A DNA stretch of 64,000 bases from Sphingobacteriales bacterium. GTDB taxonomy: Bacteria > Bacteroidota > Bacteroidia > Chitinophagales > Chitinophagaceae. Made by a program: the position numbers and the translations under genes. The stretch covers positions 310,001 through 374,000 of the forward strand of contig SEFP01000002.1 of NCBI GenBank assembly GCA_004144185.1, given 5' to 3'. Below the pieces are notes generated by a model. It was not told the DNA's origin. It was given only the letters and a program-made list of their open reading frames with translations, and did no database searches. Shown piece after piece: positions 50,623 to 58,880 of the stretch. Numbering within the stretch: position 1 is the first letter of the stretch; each line of letters begins with the position of its first letter.

Positions 50623-51025
50623 CCTGAATTAATTGTTGAAATTCGGTAAAATTCCGGATGTAATCGGATTCATCATAGCTGGCATTGGCCGCTACAAACG
50701 CCAGCGCATTGGTTGAAAAGTTTTCCATGCGTCGCCATATCATTTTAGGGATATACAACCCGTAGTGCGAACGGTTTAATGTAAAACGATGTTCCTCGTT
50801 TCCATTATGAAGCACCACATCAAAGCTTCCGGAAAGCGCTACAATGACTTCCTCCAGATGATGATAGGCATGCCCGCCCCGCATCTCTCCGCCGGGCACG
50901 TCATAAATCCAGTACACACGCTGAATTGTAAATGGCAGCTGCTTCTCATTTTCAAAGAAAGACAGATTCCCCCGCTCATCCGGAATCTTCGGAAAATCAA
51001 TAATTTGGGCCTTATGCAGGTTCAT
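50603..51025 (-). CDS. dTDP-4-keto-6-deoxyglucose 3,4-ketoisomerase, FdtA/QdtA family (first copy)
   Basis: 140-residue cupin: LSFFENEKQLPFTIQRVYWIYDVPGGEMRGGHAYHHLEEVIVALSGSFDVVL, with the ligand-binding histidines of RGGHAYHH (about 50-57), then GLYIPKMIWRRMENFSTNALAFVAANASYDESDYIRNF. It is homologous to the next gene but differs in the His cluster (RGGHAYHH against RGAHAHIQCH). The two copies could give different stereochemistry at C4 (FdtA type against QdtA type). It overlaps the wzt gene upstream by 14 bases. Confidence 0.92.
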   Translation of the reverse strand: MNLHKAQIIDFPKIPDERGNLSFFENEKQLPFTIQRVYWIYDVPGGEMRGGHAYHHLEEVIVALSGSFDVVLHNGNEEHRFTLNRSHYGLYIPKMIWRRMENFSTNALAFVAANASYDESDYIRNFTEFQQLIQDASNRI

Positions 51026-52298
51026 GGTTCAGCGTGCTAAAGGACGTTTGATACTGGATCTCAGGACGAATAACACCAGGCAACACAATACTATTATTTC
51101 CCAAAGCCTCATTTACAATCTCAAACTGAACAGTATCTTCTGTCATGAAAAGCGCGTACCGCTGGTTTTCACCAAAGATCAACTTGAAATAATAGGCACC
51201 GGCATTCAGAAGATTAGGAGGTACTACGCCTCTTACCTTGTAAACTCCACGCCGGGAATCATTGTTTTGAGTCAATATGGTACCATGGTGAAACACGGCT
51301 ACCTCTTCAGTATTCCGCAATTCAAACGTAACATCTAGATTAATAGACGGCTTGTGATTGTAAAACGTAATCTCAAATGAAAATCCGGATGAGATGCTGA
51401 TGGTTTCACCTCTTAAAGGCACAACTTCAAACTTCAGGATGCGGATAGCCTCGTTACCAGGTGCTTCATCCAAAGACCCCTGGTGTTCAAAGGAAGAAGA
51501 CATATCGCCGGATGCCTGGTAAAAAGCAACACCCTCCTGGGCACCGCCCTGAAACGCGACGCTGCCATTTTTCATCACAATGCCCTTATTACAAAGCTGT
51601 TTTACAGCCGCCATGTTATGACTTACAAACAGTACCGTGCGACCTTCGCCCCTGCTCACTTCCCCCATCTTACCCAGGCATTTTTTCTGAAACTCGGCGT
51701 CGCCTACGGCTAGTACCTCATCTACAATCAGAATTTCACTCTCCAGATGCGCGGCCACCGCAAAGGCCAGTCGCACATACATTCCGGACGAGTACCGCTT
51801 TACAGGGGTATCGACATAACGCGCCACCCCGCTAAAGTCTACAATTTCGTCAAACTTGCGGGTGATCTCCCGCTTGGTCATACCCAGGATGGCTCCGTTC
51901 AGATAAATATTTTCCCGGCCGGTCATTTCCGGATGAAACCCGGTGCCCACTTCCAGCAGGCTCGCAATCCGGTCGTTAATATAAATTTTGCCGGTACTGG
52001 GCTTGGTCACTTTACTCAGCAGCTTCAGCAACGTGCTTTTACCGGCGCCATTACGTCCGATGATCCCAACTGCACTGCCTTTCTCAATTTCAAAGCTGAC
52101 ATCCTTGAGCGCCCATACATAATCGCTTCCGCCTTTGGATGTCCGGTCATTGGTTTCGCCAATTTTGGCAAACGGATCTTCCTTGCCCCGGATCCGGGCA
52201 AACCAACGGTTGAGGTCATGGCTGATCGTGCCGGTACCAATTTGCCCCAGCCGGTATAACTTACCAACGTCCTCTGCCTTAATAGCAATGTTGCTCAT
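51012..52298 (-). CDS. wzt: Polysaccharide ABC transporter ATPase with C-terminal glycan-binding domain (Wzt)
   Basis: 428-residue ATPase. The nucleotide-binding domain has Walker A GIIGRNGAGKSTLLKLL (about 78-94), the ABC signature RYSSGMYVRLAFAVAA (about 165-180) and Walker B EILIVDEVLAVGD. The C-terminal about 150 residues (from about 280) form a beta-sandwich resembling the O-antigen-end-binding domain of Wzt. That domain reads the terminal modification of the finished chain, so export follows completion. It pairs with the permease encoded just upstream (52389-53252). Confidence 0.95.
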   Translation of the reverse strand: MSNIAIKAEDVGKLYRLGQIGTGTISHDLNRWFARIRGKEDPFAKIGETNDRTSKGGSDYVWALKDVSFEIEKGSAVGIIGRNGAGKSTLLKLLSKVTKPSTGKIYINDRIASLLEVGTGFHPEMTGRENIYLNGAILGMTKREITRKFDEIVDFSGVARYVDTPVKRYSSGMYVRLAFAVAAHLESEILIVDEVLAVGDAEFQKKCLGKMGEVSRGEGRTVLFVSHNMAAVKQLCNKGIVMKNGSVAFQGGAQEGVAFYQASGDMSSSFEHQGSLDEAPGNEAIRILKFEVVPLRGETISISSGFSFEITFYNHKPSINLDVTFELRNTEEVAVFHHGTILTQNNDSRRGVYKVRGVVPPNLLNAGAYYFKLIFGENQRYALFMTEDTVQFEIVNEALGNNSIVLPGVIRPEIQYQTSFSTLNHEPA

Positions 52299-52388
52299 GC
52301 AATCGTGTGACTCGTTTTTAGATCCTGTTTTCCGATACTTACTACTGAAGCAATTACCTGTCAGTTTGAAGCGTCTAGTCCGCCCGCC

Positions 52389-53252
52389 TTACACCGTATC
52401 CATAAAGCTTTTTTCCACCTTATTAAAAACCAGTGTGCCCATAAGTAGCATCACCAGCGAGAATCCTAAGCTGTATAAGAAATTACCGATGCTAAAACTT
52501 CCGGAGCCCAAGAATCCGTACCGGAATGTTTCGACGACAGCCGTCATTGGGTTGAGTTTTATCAGCCACTGATATTTTTCCGGAACAGACGATATCGGAT
52601 AAATTACCGGTGTGGCATACATGGCCAACTGCACCGCGAAGGTGAGCAAAAACACCAGATCTTTATATTTATTGGTCATGGCACTGATCAGCAATCCAAA
52701 TCCCAATCCCAGAAACGCCATAATGAATAGCAGCACAGGTGCCAGCAAAATAAAGCTGTTGGGATGTACGTTGCTACCTGGTTTTAATAAATAATATACC
52801 CAGATACCCAGAAAAAGGGCGAACTGAATCCCAAATTTCACCAGATTGCTGGCTACAATAGAAAGCGGCATGATCAGCCGCGGGAAATATACTTTTCCGA
52901 AAATGGACGCGTTGTCTTTAAAAACGGTCGCGGTCTTGTTGAGACACTCCGAAAAATAATTCCAGACGGTAATACCTGACAGGTAAAACAACAACATGGG
53001 CAGCCCATCGGTACTGATCTGGGCAATTCGTCCAAAAACCACCACAAACATAACAGTCGTGAGCAGCGGTTGAAGAAAGAACCAGATGGGACCTAATATG
53101 GTTTGTTTATAGGTAGCTATAAAATCCCGTCGTACCAACAGCGAAAGCAGGTCGCGATACCGCCATACTTCTGACAGATTGATATCGAGCAGTCCGGTTT
53201 GAGGTCGTATGATCTCAGTCCATACCTGCTCTTTGGAATGCGTTTCGTGCAT
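52389..53252 (-). CDS. wzm: Polysaccharide ABC transporter permease (Wzm)
   Basis: 287-residue inner-membrane protein of the ABC-2 family with about six membrane segments. The N-terminal RDLLSLLVRRDFIATYKQTILGPIWFFLQPLLTTVMFVVVF (about 30-70) is the signature of O-antigen and teichoic-acid exporters. Later segments include FAVQLAMYATPVIYPIS (about 204-220) and the Gly-rich LGFSLVMLLMGTLVFNKVEKSFMDTV end. It forms the channel for the undecaprenyl-linked polymer with Wzt. A 90-base gap separates it from wzt downstream. Confidence 0.95.
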   Translation of the reverse strand: MHETHSKEQVWTEIIRPQTGLLDINLSEVWRYRDLLSLLVRRDFIATYKQTILGPIWFFLQPLLTTVMFVVVFGRIAQISTDGLPMLLFYLSGITVWNYFSECLNKTATVFKDNASIFGKVYFPRLIMPLSIVASNLVKFGIQFALFLGIWVYYLLKPGSNVHPNSFILLAPVLLFIMAFLGLGFGLLISAMTNKYKDLVFLLTFAVQLAMYATPVIYPISSVPEKYQWLIKLNPMTAVVETFRYGFLGSGSFSIGNFLYSLGFSLVMLLMGTLVFNKVEKSFMDTV

Positions 53253-53262
53253 AAATCCTTTC

Positions 53263-53733
53263 TTAAATAGCTACGGTTAGTTTCATACCCAATTGGTGCA
53301 GCACAACTTCTATCCGTTTCTTATCAATTTTAATTACCTGTCCGGATTGTCCTTTAAAGAGCCCTTCCGGAATCTCAACAGTCTCGCCTACTCTTAAATC
53401 CAAGGGTTCCAGCAAAATATTCTGATAGGTGCTTACAAACGCCCGCACCGCATCCATTTCTTCAGGGCGAATCTGAGCCGGCTTGCCATTCCAGTACACA
53501 AAGTTGATCACTCCATCAGTTCGTCGGACGGCTTCCTGCTGCTCCGCTTCAATGCAAACGAACGTGTACGAAGTAAACAGCGGAATCTCTACTTCTTTTT
53601 TCCGGTCACTCCACTGTTTAGTGATTCGGTTAAGAGGGCAATACGCCTCCACTCCCTTGGCCAGCAGCAATCCGGTTACTTTTTTTTCCCATCGGGGCTT
53701 GGTGTAGACAGCGTACCAGTACTTTTCCCGCAT
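53263..53733 (-). CDS. upxY: UpxY/NusG-family transcription antiterminator
   Basis: 156-residue protein with an N-terminal NGN domain (YWYAVYTKPRWEKKVTGLLLAKGVEAYCPLNRITKQWSDRKK, about 5-46) and a C-terminal KOW domain (GLFKGQSGQVIKIDKKRIEVVLHQLG, about 125-150). This is the UpxY/NusG-paralogue layout that lets RNA polymerase read through long capsule operons in Bacteroides. It lies between the Wzc and Wzm genes rather than at the promoter-proximal end. A terminator-like hairpin within the operon (33945-33971) would be a plausible target for the class. Confidence 0.88.
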   Translation of the reverse strand: MREKYWYAVYTKPRWEKKVTGLLLAKGVEAYCPLNRITKQWSDRKKEVEIPLFTSYTFVCIEAEQQEAVRRTDGVINFVYWNGKPAQIRPEEMDAVRAFVSTYQNILLEPLDLRVGETVEIPEGLFKGQSGQVIKIDKKRIEVVLHQLGMKLTVAI

Positions 53734-53844
53734 AGCTTCGCCTCCTCAGTCCCAGCCGAGCTTAAAAAAGAAATATTAAACACATACAGAAAATCTGGTT
53801 TCAGATCTAAAATAAGATCTTCTTAATGCGGCTGCAAGGTACGC

Positions 53845-56262
53845 TTAAGCCTTCCGAATCCGGCGCTTTTTTTCTTTGGGTCTGGGGGTAGACGGTTCAT
53901 AATAGCCACCATCTGATCCGGCACCATACCCATAGCCATACCCATACCCATACCCATACCCGTAGCCATATCCATACCGTTTGCTATGCTCTACCCCATT
54001 AAAGATCAGCGCCAGATTTTTCAGTTTTCCTTCCGGCCGCAGGCTATCCAGAAACGCTATCTGTCCCTTCTGTGTATAGGACTGCCGCACCACAGCCAGA
54101 TTGACCGTTGAGAATTGAGACAAGACCAGTGCATCCGATACCAGTCCTACCGGAGCCGTATCAACAATTACCATATCAAAGGTCTTCAGCAATTCCTCAA
54201 ACATCGGTTTCATACGGGGAACCAGAATCAACTCACCCGGGTTAGGTGGAATCGGTCCACAGTTTGCTACCATAAGGTTGTCATGCAGTCCTGACGGTTG
54301 AACCATAGCTTCAAACGAAGACATTCCAGCCAGATATCCGCTGATGCCCCCGGACCGGGTCAGATTCAGCCGCTCGGTAATCTTTGGCTTCCGGAGGTCA
54401 AACTCCATGAGAATTACCTTCTTTCCGGAAAGAGCCAGCGTGAGCGCCAGATTCATGGAGATGAAGGTTTTTCCTTCACCACTCATACTGGAGGTAATCA
54501 TGATGACCCGCCCTAATTGCCCAGAACCAGTCATAAAATCCAGATTGGTACGTACCAACCGGAACTGCTCCGCGATACTGGTCCGATTGGTTGCCCCTAC
54601 AACGATATCGGTACCAACAGGCGCTTTGGAAATAGTACCCACAATTGCCATATCGGTAATACCATGGATATCCCGCTCGTTGACCAGCTTATTGTTGAGC
54701 AGCTCTTTAATAGCTAGGAAAGACACCGGAATAAGCAGTCCCAAGGCAAAAGCCACTCCGTAGACAATCTTTTTTACCGGCTTGATGGGACTGGTGGACC
54801 CATTAGGTGCGATAACAACTTTGCCGGGTACAGTTGCTGCATATAGACTGATATCGTTTTCAATCCCTTTCTGATACAACATCAGATAATTTCCCTGCGT
54901 GACCTCATATTCACGCCGTACATCGTTCATGGCCCGATCCACTGAAGGAATGGCCGATACCTGAGAGTTATACTGCGCCGCAGTAGCAGCCGCCGAAGCG
55001 ATCGCCTGATTGACGCCGATCACGGCACGGTCTGCCATAGACATCAGCTGCCGTTTGCGACGCGCCAAATCAGCTTCTGATCGCTCAATAAGTGGATCAG
55101 AGGCCCCTTCCGGGAATCTGGCCTTCAGCGCTTCATTCCGGATAGCCGCCTGGTTGTACTCACCCAGCGCCGCCGCCACCTGCGCATCCACAGCGGCGCC
55201 ACTACCACCAAAGGCAGTGCCATTGCTTGAAGAAGCCAATGAGTTCCGGAATTGAACGAGATTTTGCTTTTGAAGCGTTAGATCTGTAATCTTTTGCTCA
55301 GCGCCAATCTTGCTGGCATACGCAGCTGATGACAACTCCGGATTGGCTACATCAGCAGATTTCCGGAAAGATTCAATCCGGGCATCTTTTTCCTTGAGCT
55401 GGCCAATCAGATTGTCTTTCTGCTCTTCAATAAAGCGACGCACCATTAGGCCCGACTGATTAATATCCCGCAAGGATTGACGGAAGTAAAACTTCAGAAT
55501 CACATTCAGGTGATCCAGTCCGCGTTCCCGGATATTATCCGTCAGGATCAGCGAAAGCATACTGGTCCGGCCATCAGCCGGCTGAGCGTTAAAACGGCTT
55601 CCGACCATCGCGGCTTCTGCACCGGTCGAATTAACAACCACCCGGATTGGCTCTACACGATACGCCTCAATAACGCCCCCACCATGCAACTCCTCAAGCA
55701 TAAACCGTCCCCATCCTACATTCGACCACTGGTTAGGAGTGATCTTGTAACTTTTGCCGCCCTCTTTGAAAAGATACTGACCTCCCTGCTGTTGCTGAAT
55801 CTGCAATTCCAGACTGCCTCCCAGATAGCCAATTGAGTCAAATACCAGCCGGTAGGGACGCTCAATGTATATTTCATTCTCTTTAATGCGACCCTTCACC
55901 CATAGATGTACATTGGTCTGAAGCGAATCCACTACATTCTGCATTAGGTCAGGGCTTTTCAGAATGAAAACTTCATTGAAAAGTCCTTTATCCATCGTTG
56001 GGCCGGGTGCCTGCGATAGGATCTTGGATTGAAGCTCATTTTTTTCTACCAATAAGGTGGTATTGACCTCATACACAGGCGTAGTATAACGCAGGTATAA
56101 AAAGGCGATCAGTAATGAGGCTACAATCGCCCCTACAATCCAATACCAGTTTAGGGTCAGATTGGCTAACAGTCGCCTGTAATCAAATGCCTGGACTGCC
56201 AGTGAGGTTCCGGAAGCCTTTTTTGGCGTGTCAGTGGGTGCAACCTGCTCCATCATCTTCAC
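53845..56262 (-). CDS. wzc: Wzc/GumC-type polysaccharide co-polymerase and tyrosine autokinase
   Basis: 805-residue BY-kinase with two membrane helices (about 35-55 and 500-520) flanking a periplasmic coiled-coil domain. The cytoplasmic kinase has Walker A SSMSGEGKTFISMNLAL (about 590-606), Walker A' ILMEFDLRKPK and Walker B VDTAPVGLVSD. The C-terminal end carries nine Tyr-Gly pairs, YYEPSTP and a basic tail, presumably the autophosphorylation cluster. Wzc controls chain length and export with Wza; the CpsB phosphatase gene lies 5' of wza. Confidence 0.93.
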   Translation of the reverse strand: MKMMEQVAPTDTPKKASGTSLAVQAFDYRRLLANLTLNWYWIVGAIVASLLIAFLYLRYTTPVYEVNTTLLVEKNELQSKILSQAPGPTMDKGLFNEVFILKSPDLMQNVVDSLQTNVHLWVKGRIKENEIYIERPYRLVFDSIGYLGGSLELQIQQQQGGQYLFKEGGKSYKITPNQWSNVGWGRFMLEELHGGGVIEAYRVEPIRVVVNSTGAEAAMVGSRFNAQPADGRTSMLSLILTDNIRERGLDHLNVILKFYFRQSLRDINQSGLMVRRFIEEQKDNLIGQLKEKDARIESFRKSADVANPELSSAAYASKIGAEQKITDLTLQKQNLVQFRNSLASSSNGTAFGGSGAAVDAQVAAALGEYNQAAIRNEALKARFPEGASDPLIERSEADLARRKRQLMSMADRAVIGVNQAIASAAATAAQYNSQVSAIPSVDRAMNDVRREYEVTQGNYLMLYQKGIENDISLYAATVPGKVVIAPNGSTSPIKPVKKIVYGVAFALGLLIPVSFLAIKELLNNKLVNERDIHGITDMAIVGTISKAPVGTDIVVGATNRTSIAEQFRLVRTNLDFMTGSGQLGRVIMITSSMSGEGKTFISMNLALTLALSGKKVILMEFDLRKPKITERLNLTRSGGISGYLAGMSSFEAMVQPSGLHDNLMVANCGPIPPNPGELILVPRMKPMFEELLKTFDMVIVDTAPVGLVSDALVLSQFSTVNLAVVRQSYTQKGQIAFLDSLRPEGKLKNLALIFNGVEHSKRYGYGYGYGYGYGYGYGYGAGSDGGYYEPSTPRPKEKKRRIRKA
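53923..53976 (-). repeat. Hexanucleotide repeat encoding (Tyr-Gly)9 in Wzc
   Basis: Fifty-four bases are built of nine TATGGN-type units read on the minus strand (TATGGG, with TATGGA, TATGGC and TACGGG variants). They encode nine Tyr-Gly dipeptides directly before AGSDGGYYEPS. Copy-number change in steps of six bases would keep the frame and alter the number of tyrosines. Confidence 0.9.
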
Positions 56263-56277
56263 GAATTTTTAAATACC

Positions 56278-57090
56278 TTAGCGATTCTTGGTAATCTGAA
56301 TAAGACCGTACACCGCCAAGACAGCTGAGATCAACGTTGTAAATGTGGGCAGATACACCCGGGTAAAGGCGTTCGCCTCCTGACTTCTGACTATTGAAGG
56401 GGATACGTTAATGATATCGTTTTGTTTCAGATAATAGTATGGGCTGCTGAATGCACTACGCTTGGTCAGGTCAATATAGCCGATCTCCTGCCGTCCGCTG
56501 TTTTGCCGGATCACCATTACATTATCTTTACGGCCGTTCAGATTGATATCACCTGCAGCCGCCAACGCCTCCAAAATAGTCATACGCTGATTGGGCGCAA
56601 TAATAAATCCGGACGATCCTACCTCCCCTACCACTGACACCTTAAAATTGGTAATCCGGATATCGACAACCGGCTTCTTAAGCTTGTTGGAAAGCACTTG
56701 GGTCAATTGCTGTTTGGCTTCCAGCATCGTTAGACTACCCAGTTTTATTTTTCCGACTACCGGAAACTCAATATTACCGTTGCCGTCAACCAGATAGCCA
56801 CTGTTGGTGCTGGCACTGATCCGGCCAGGAGCTATAGTTTGGGTTGTGGTGCCTTCCCGGTAAATCGCCACCGGATCGCTCTCCAGATTTAAACTGCTTT
56901 CGCTGGTAACAGTAATCGCTAGGATATCATCCGGCTGAATCCGGGTTTCCGGTGCCATTGGTACATTCACAACAACAGCACTATCGTTCTGCAAGCCGTC
57001 TCCCTGAGAAAGGTAAACAGTGCGCTTGGAAACCTGGCACGCGCCCAATCCTAGCAATACGATAAAAGGAAAAAGTCGTTTTAGAGACAT
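56278..57090 (-). CDS. wza: Polysaccharide export outer-membrane lipoprotein (Wza-like)
   Basis: 270-residue lipoprotein with the lipobox LGAC (cysteine 18). A PES domain follows (IQPDDILAITVTSESSLNLE, about 52-71), then two SLBB domains around VDGNGNIEFPVVGKIKLGSLTMLEAKQQL (about 95-123) and VVGEVGSSGFIIAPNQRMTILEALAAAGDIN. A C-terminal membrane helix ends the protein. It forms the outer-membrane channel of the export system with Wzc. A TAnnTTTG-type element lies just upstream, so it is probably the first gene of the long minus-strand operon. Confidence 0.93.
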   Translation of the reverse strand: MSLKRLFPFIVLLGLGACQVSKRTVYLSQGDGLQNDSAVVVNVPMAPETRIQPDDILAITVTSESSLNLESDPVAIYREGTTTQTIAPGRISASTNSGYLVDGNGNIEFPVVGKIKLGSLTMLEAKQQLTQVLSNKLKKPVVDIRITNFKVSVVGEVGSSGFIIAPNQRMTILEALAAAGDINLNGRKDNVMVIRQNSGRQEIGYIDLTKRSAFSSPYYYLKQNDIINVSPSIVRSQEANAFTRVYLPTFTTLISAVLAVYGLIQITKNR

Positions 57091-57106
57091 AAAGGCAATT
57101 AGGCGG

Positions 57107-57114
57107 CAAAAATA
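57107..57114 (-). promoter_or_regulatory. -7 element of the wza operon (TATTTTTG)
   Basis: On the minus strand TATTTTTG (57114-57107) matches TAnnTTTG and lies 16 bases before the wza ATG at 57090. It is the best candidate start for the whole about 25-kb export and glycosyltransferase operon. A -33 element is not clear. Confidence 0.5.
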
Positions 57115-57125
57115 CCGCTTCCTGT

Positions 57126-57896
57126 TTAACTTTCCGGAATCAATAAGCCATTATTCTTAAATCCGTACGCCGCCAACCGCGCCATCAAGGGCTGCTGATC
57201 GGTCAGCATACGCTTCAGATTTTCCAGATGCCGCTCGTGGTGCAGATCGGAAGCGGCATAATCATATAATCCGGCATCCAGCAGACTCAATGCCAACTGG
57301 CGGATGTGCGGTCCGTAATAACCGGTTGGCGCCAACAGGTTCATCTGCAACGCTATGCCCCGGTCTTTCAGCTGCCGGAAAAAGTCAACGTCCTCCACAT
57401 AGGCATACCGTTCCGGATGTGCCAGCACCGGCTGGTAGCCCGCAGCCTGAATGGCAAATAAAATCTGATCGAAATTGCGAGGCCACCCCGCCATCGACAC
57501 TTCTACCAGTACCTGATTGGCGCCGAAAGTCAATAACCCTTTCGGCAACACCTCCGTCAGGAAATACGTGTCCAGGTAATACTCGGCTGCTACCTGTACC
57601 GGCATATGACACTCCAGGCTGCGCAGGGCCTCCCGGACCGGTTCGATTCCGGAATGAAGCATCTCACTGGTATTGCGGTAAAAATCGCCGTGAATATGCG
57701 GCGTGGTAATAAGAGCCCGGAACCCCAGCTGCTCAAACCCCCGAATGTAGCTACAGGAATCAGTGGTTTCCTTCGCGCCGTCATCTACCCCCGGAACCAA
57801 GTGATTGTGAAAATCTACCCCCAGAAACGAAAAGTCGGCCGGTGGTGGTCCGTAATCCTGCGCAGGCGCTTTCTTACGTTTGAAAAATCCAAACAT
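57126..57896 (-). CDS. CpsB/CapC/YwqE-type tyrosine-protein phosphatase (PHP)
   Basis: 256-residue metal-dependent phosphatase. The metal-site motifs are GVDFHNHLVPGVDDGAKET (about 28-46), TTPHIHGDFY (about 66-75), LAHPERYAYVED (about 160-171) and ASDLHHERH (about 212-220). It removes phosphate from the Tyr cluster of Wzc-type kinases, controlling polymer length and export. It ends 35 bases before the wza start. The frame was started at ATG 57896 because homologues begin there and the N-terminal extension (to 58088) overlaps pdxH. Confidence 0.9.
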   Translation of the reverse strand: MFGFFKRKKAPAQDYGPPPADFSFLGVDFHNHLVPGVDDGAKETTDSCSYIRGFEQLGFRALITTPHIHGDFYRNTSEMLHSGIEPVREALRSLECHMPVQVAAEYYLDTYFLTEVLPKGLLTFGANQVLVEVSMAGWPRNFDQILFAIQAAGYQPVLAHPERYAYVEDVDFFRQLKDRGIALQMNLLAPTGYYGPHIRQLALSLLDAGLYDYAASDLHHERHLENLKRMLTDQQPLMARLAAYGFKNNGLLIPES

Positions 57897-57961
57897 TGAT
57901 AAATAGTTGAAAGTACGGCAAATCCTCGCTGCCCGTTCCAGACCGCGATATTCCTGTTGAA

Positions 57962-58606
57962 CTAGGGTGCCAGTCGCACCGGTTCCCAGCCGCCGTCCGT
58001 TTTCCGGAATACAATCCGGTCGTGCATCCGGCTGCGACGCCCCTGCCAGAACTCCATCAGATGCGCCGTTACGCCATAACCGCCCCAATGAGTGGGCCGT
58101 GGTACAGACGCTACCCCCTCAAATCGGCTTTCAGCCTCCTGAAACCGTTCTTCCAGGACCTCCCGGCCAGTTACTTCCCGGCTTTGCGGCGATGCCCAGG
58201 CACCCAACTGACTGCGGCGGGGCCGCACGGCGAAATAGGCCTCGCTCATTTCAGCAGAAACCTTTGCAATTAACCCTTCGATGCGCACTTGCCGCTCCAG
58301 CTCCGGCCAGAAAAACACCAGCGCCACCCGGCCGTTTTCGGAAATCTCCGCAGCCTTGTGACTTTCATAATTGGTGTAAAACACAAACTGACCGTCCTCC
58401 AGCCCTTTGAGCAACACAATACGGGCGTGGGGCTGCCCGGAAACATCCACTGTTGCCAGCGTCATCGCATTGGGTTCCGGCACCTGAGCGGCCAGGGCTT
58501 CGTCCAGCCAGTTCCGGAAAAATAACAGCGGGTCGCTACCGGTATCGGCGCGATCCAGCGTGGCTCTCTTGTAATCTTCCCGAAGCCCGGCCAGGGTATT
58601 ATCCAA
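57962..58606 (-). CDS. pdxH: Pyridoxamine 5'-phosphate oxidase
   Basis: PdxH oxidises pyridoxamine or pyridoxine 5'-phosphate to pyridoxal phosphate using FMN. Motifs are MTLATVDVSGQPHARIVLLKGLEDGQFVFYTNYESHKAAEI (about 48-88), VRPRRSQLGAWASPQSR (about 127-143) and GGYGVTAHLMEFWQGRRSRMHDRIVF, the last containing the PLP-binding end. I prefer TTG 58606 (214 residues, normal length), which overlaps the stop of the small membrane protein, but a TTG at 58690 is also open. The start is uncertain. Confidence 0.93.
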   Translation of the reverse strand: MDNTLAGLREDYKRATLDRADTGSDPLLFFRNWLDEALAAQVPEPNAMTLATVDVSGQPHARIVLLKGLEDGQFVFYTNYESHKAAEISENGRVALVFFWPELERQVRIEGLIAKVSAEMSEAYFAVRPRRSQLGAWASPQSREVTGREVLEERFQEAESRFEGVASVPRPTHWGGYGVTAHLMEFWQGRRSRMHDRIVFRKTDGGWEPVRLAP

Positions 58607-58781
58607 TGCGGCGATCGTTATCAGGTTGGGTATTGCGTTCGTCTTTGCCAAATAGGTATTTGGCCATAACGAATACCACTCCACCGGCAATCACCAGTGC
58701 ACAGACCAGCGCCGAAACCGGTCCGATCTTGTTGCCGAAATCATAGAACGCGCCAAAAGGTAAAGCGTGAAGCTCCATAAG
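58599..58781 (-). CDS. Small single-pass membrane protein upstream of pdxH
   Basis: 60-residue protein from ATG 58781 (a longer frame begins at 58802). It has one membrane segment (about residues 16-37, IGPVSALVCALVIAGGVVFVMA) with a short acidic N-terminus and a polar tail ending DNDRRIG. The stop lies 8 bases inside the pdxH coding start, so the two may be coupled. The family is not recognised. Confidence 0.5.
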   Translation of the reverse strand, partial: LMELHALPFGAFYDFGNKIGPVSALVCALVIAGGVVFVMAKYLFGKDERNTQPDNDRRIG

Positions 58782-58880
58782 AATAAACGTTTTGCGCTGC
58801 AAGGTACGGTTCCGGAAGGTGTTTTTTTATGCCGGTTCTGATGTTCTTTTGTTCTGTCTAATCCCCGGCCGGCCCATCCT

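Noticed and set aside
53923-53976. Hexamer repeat as a CRISPR or intergenic satellite
   Set aside because: It is inside the wzc coding frame and encodes Tyr-Gly pairs.
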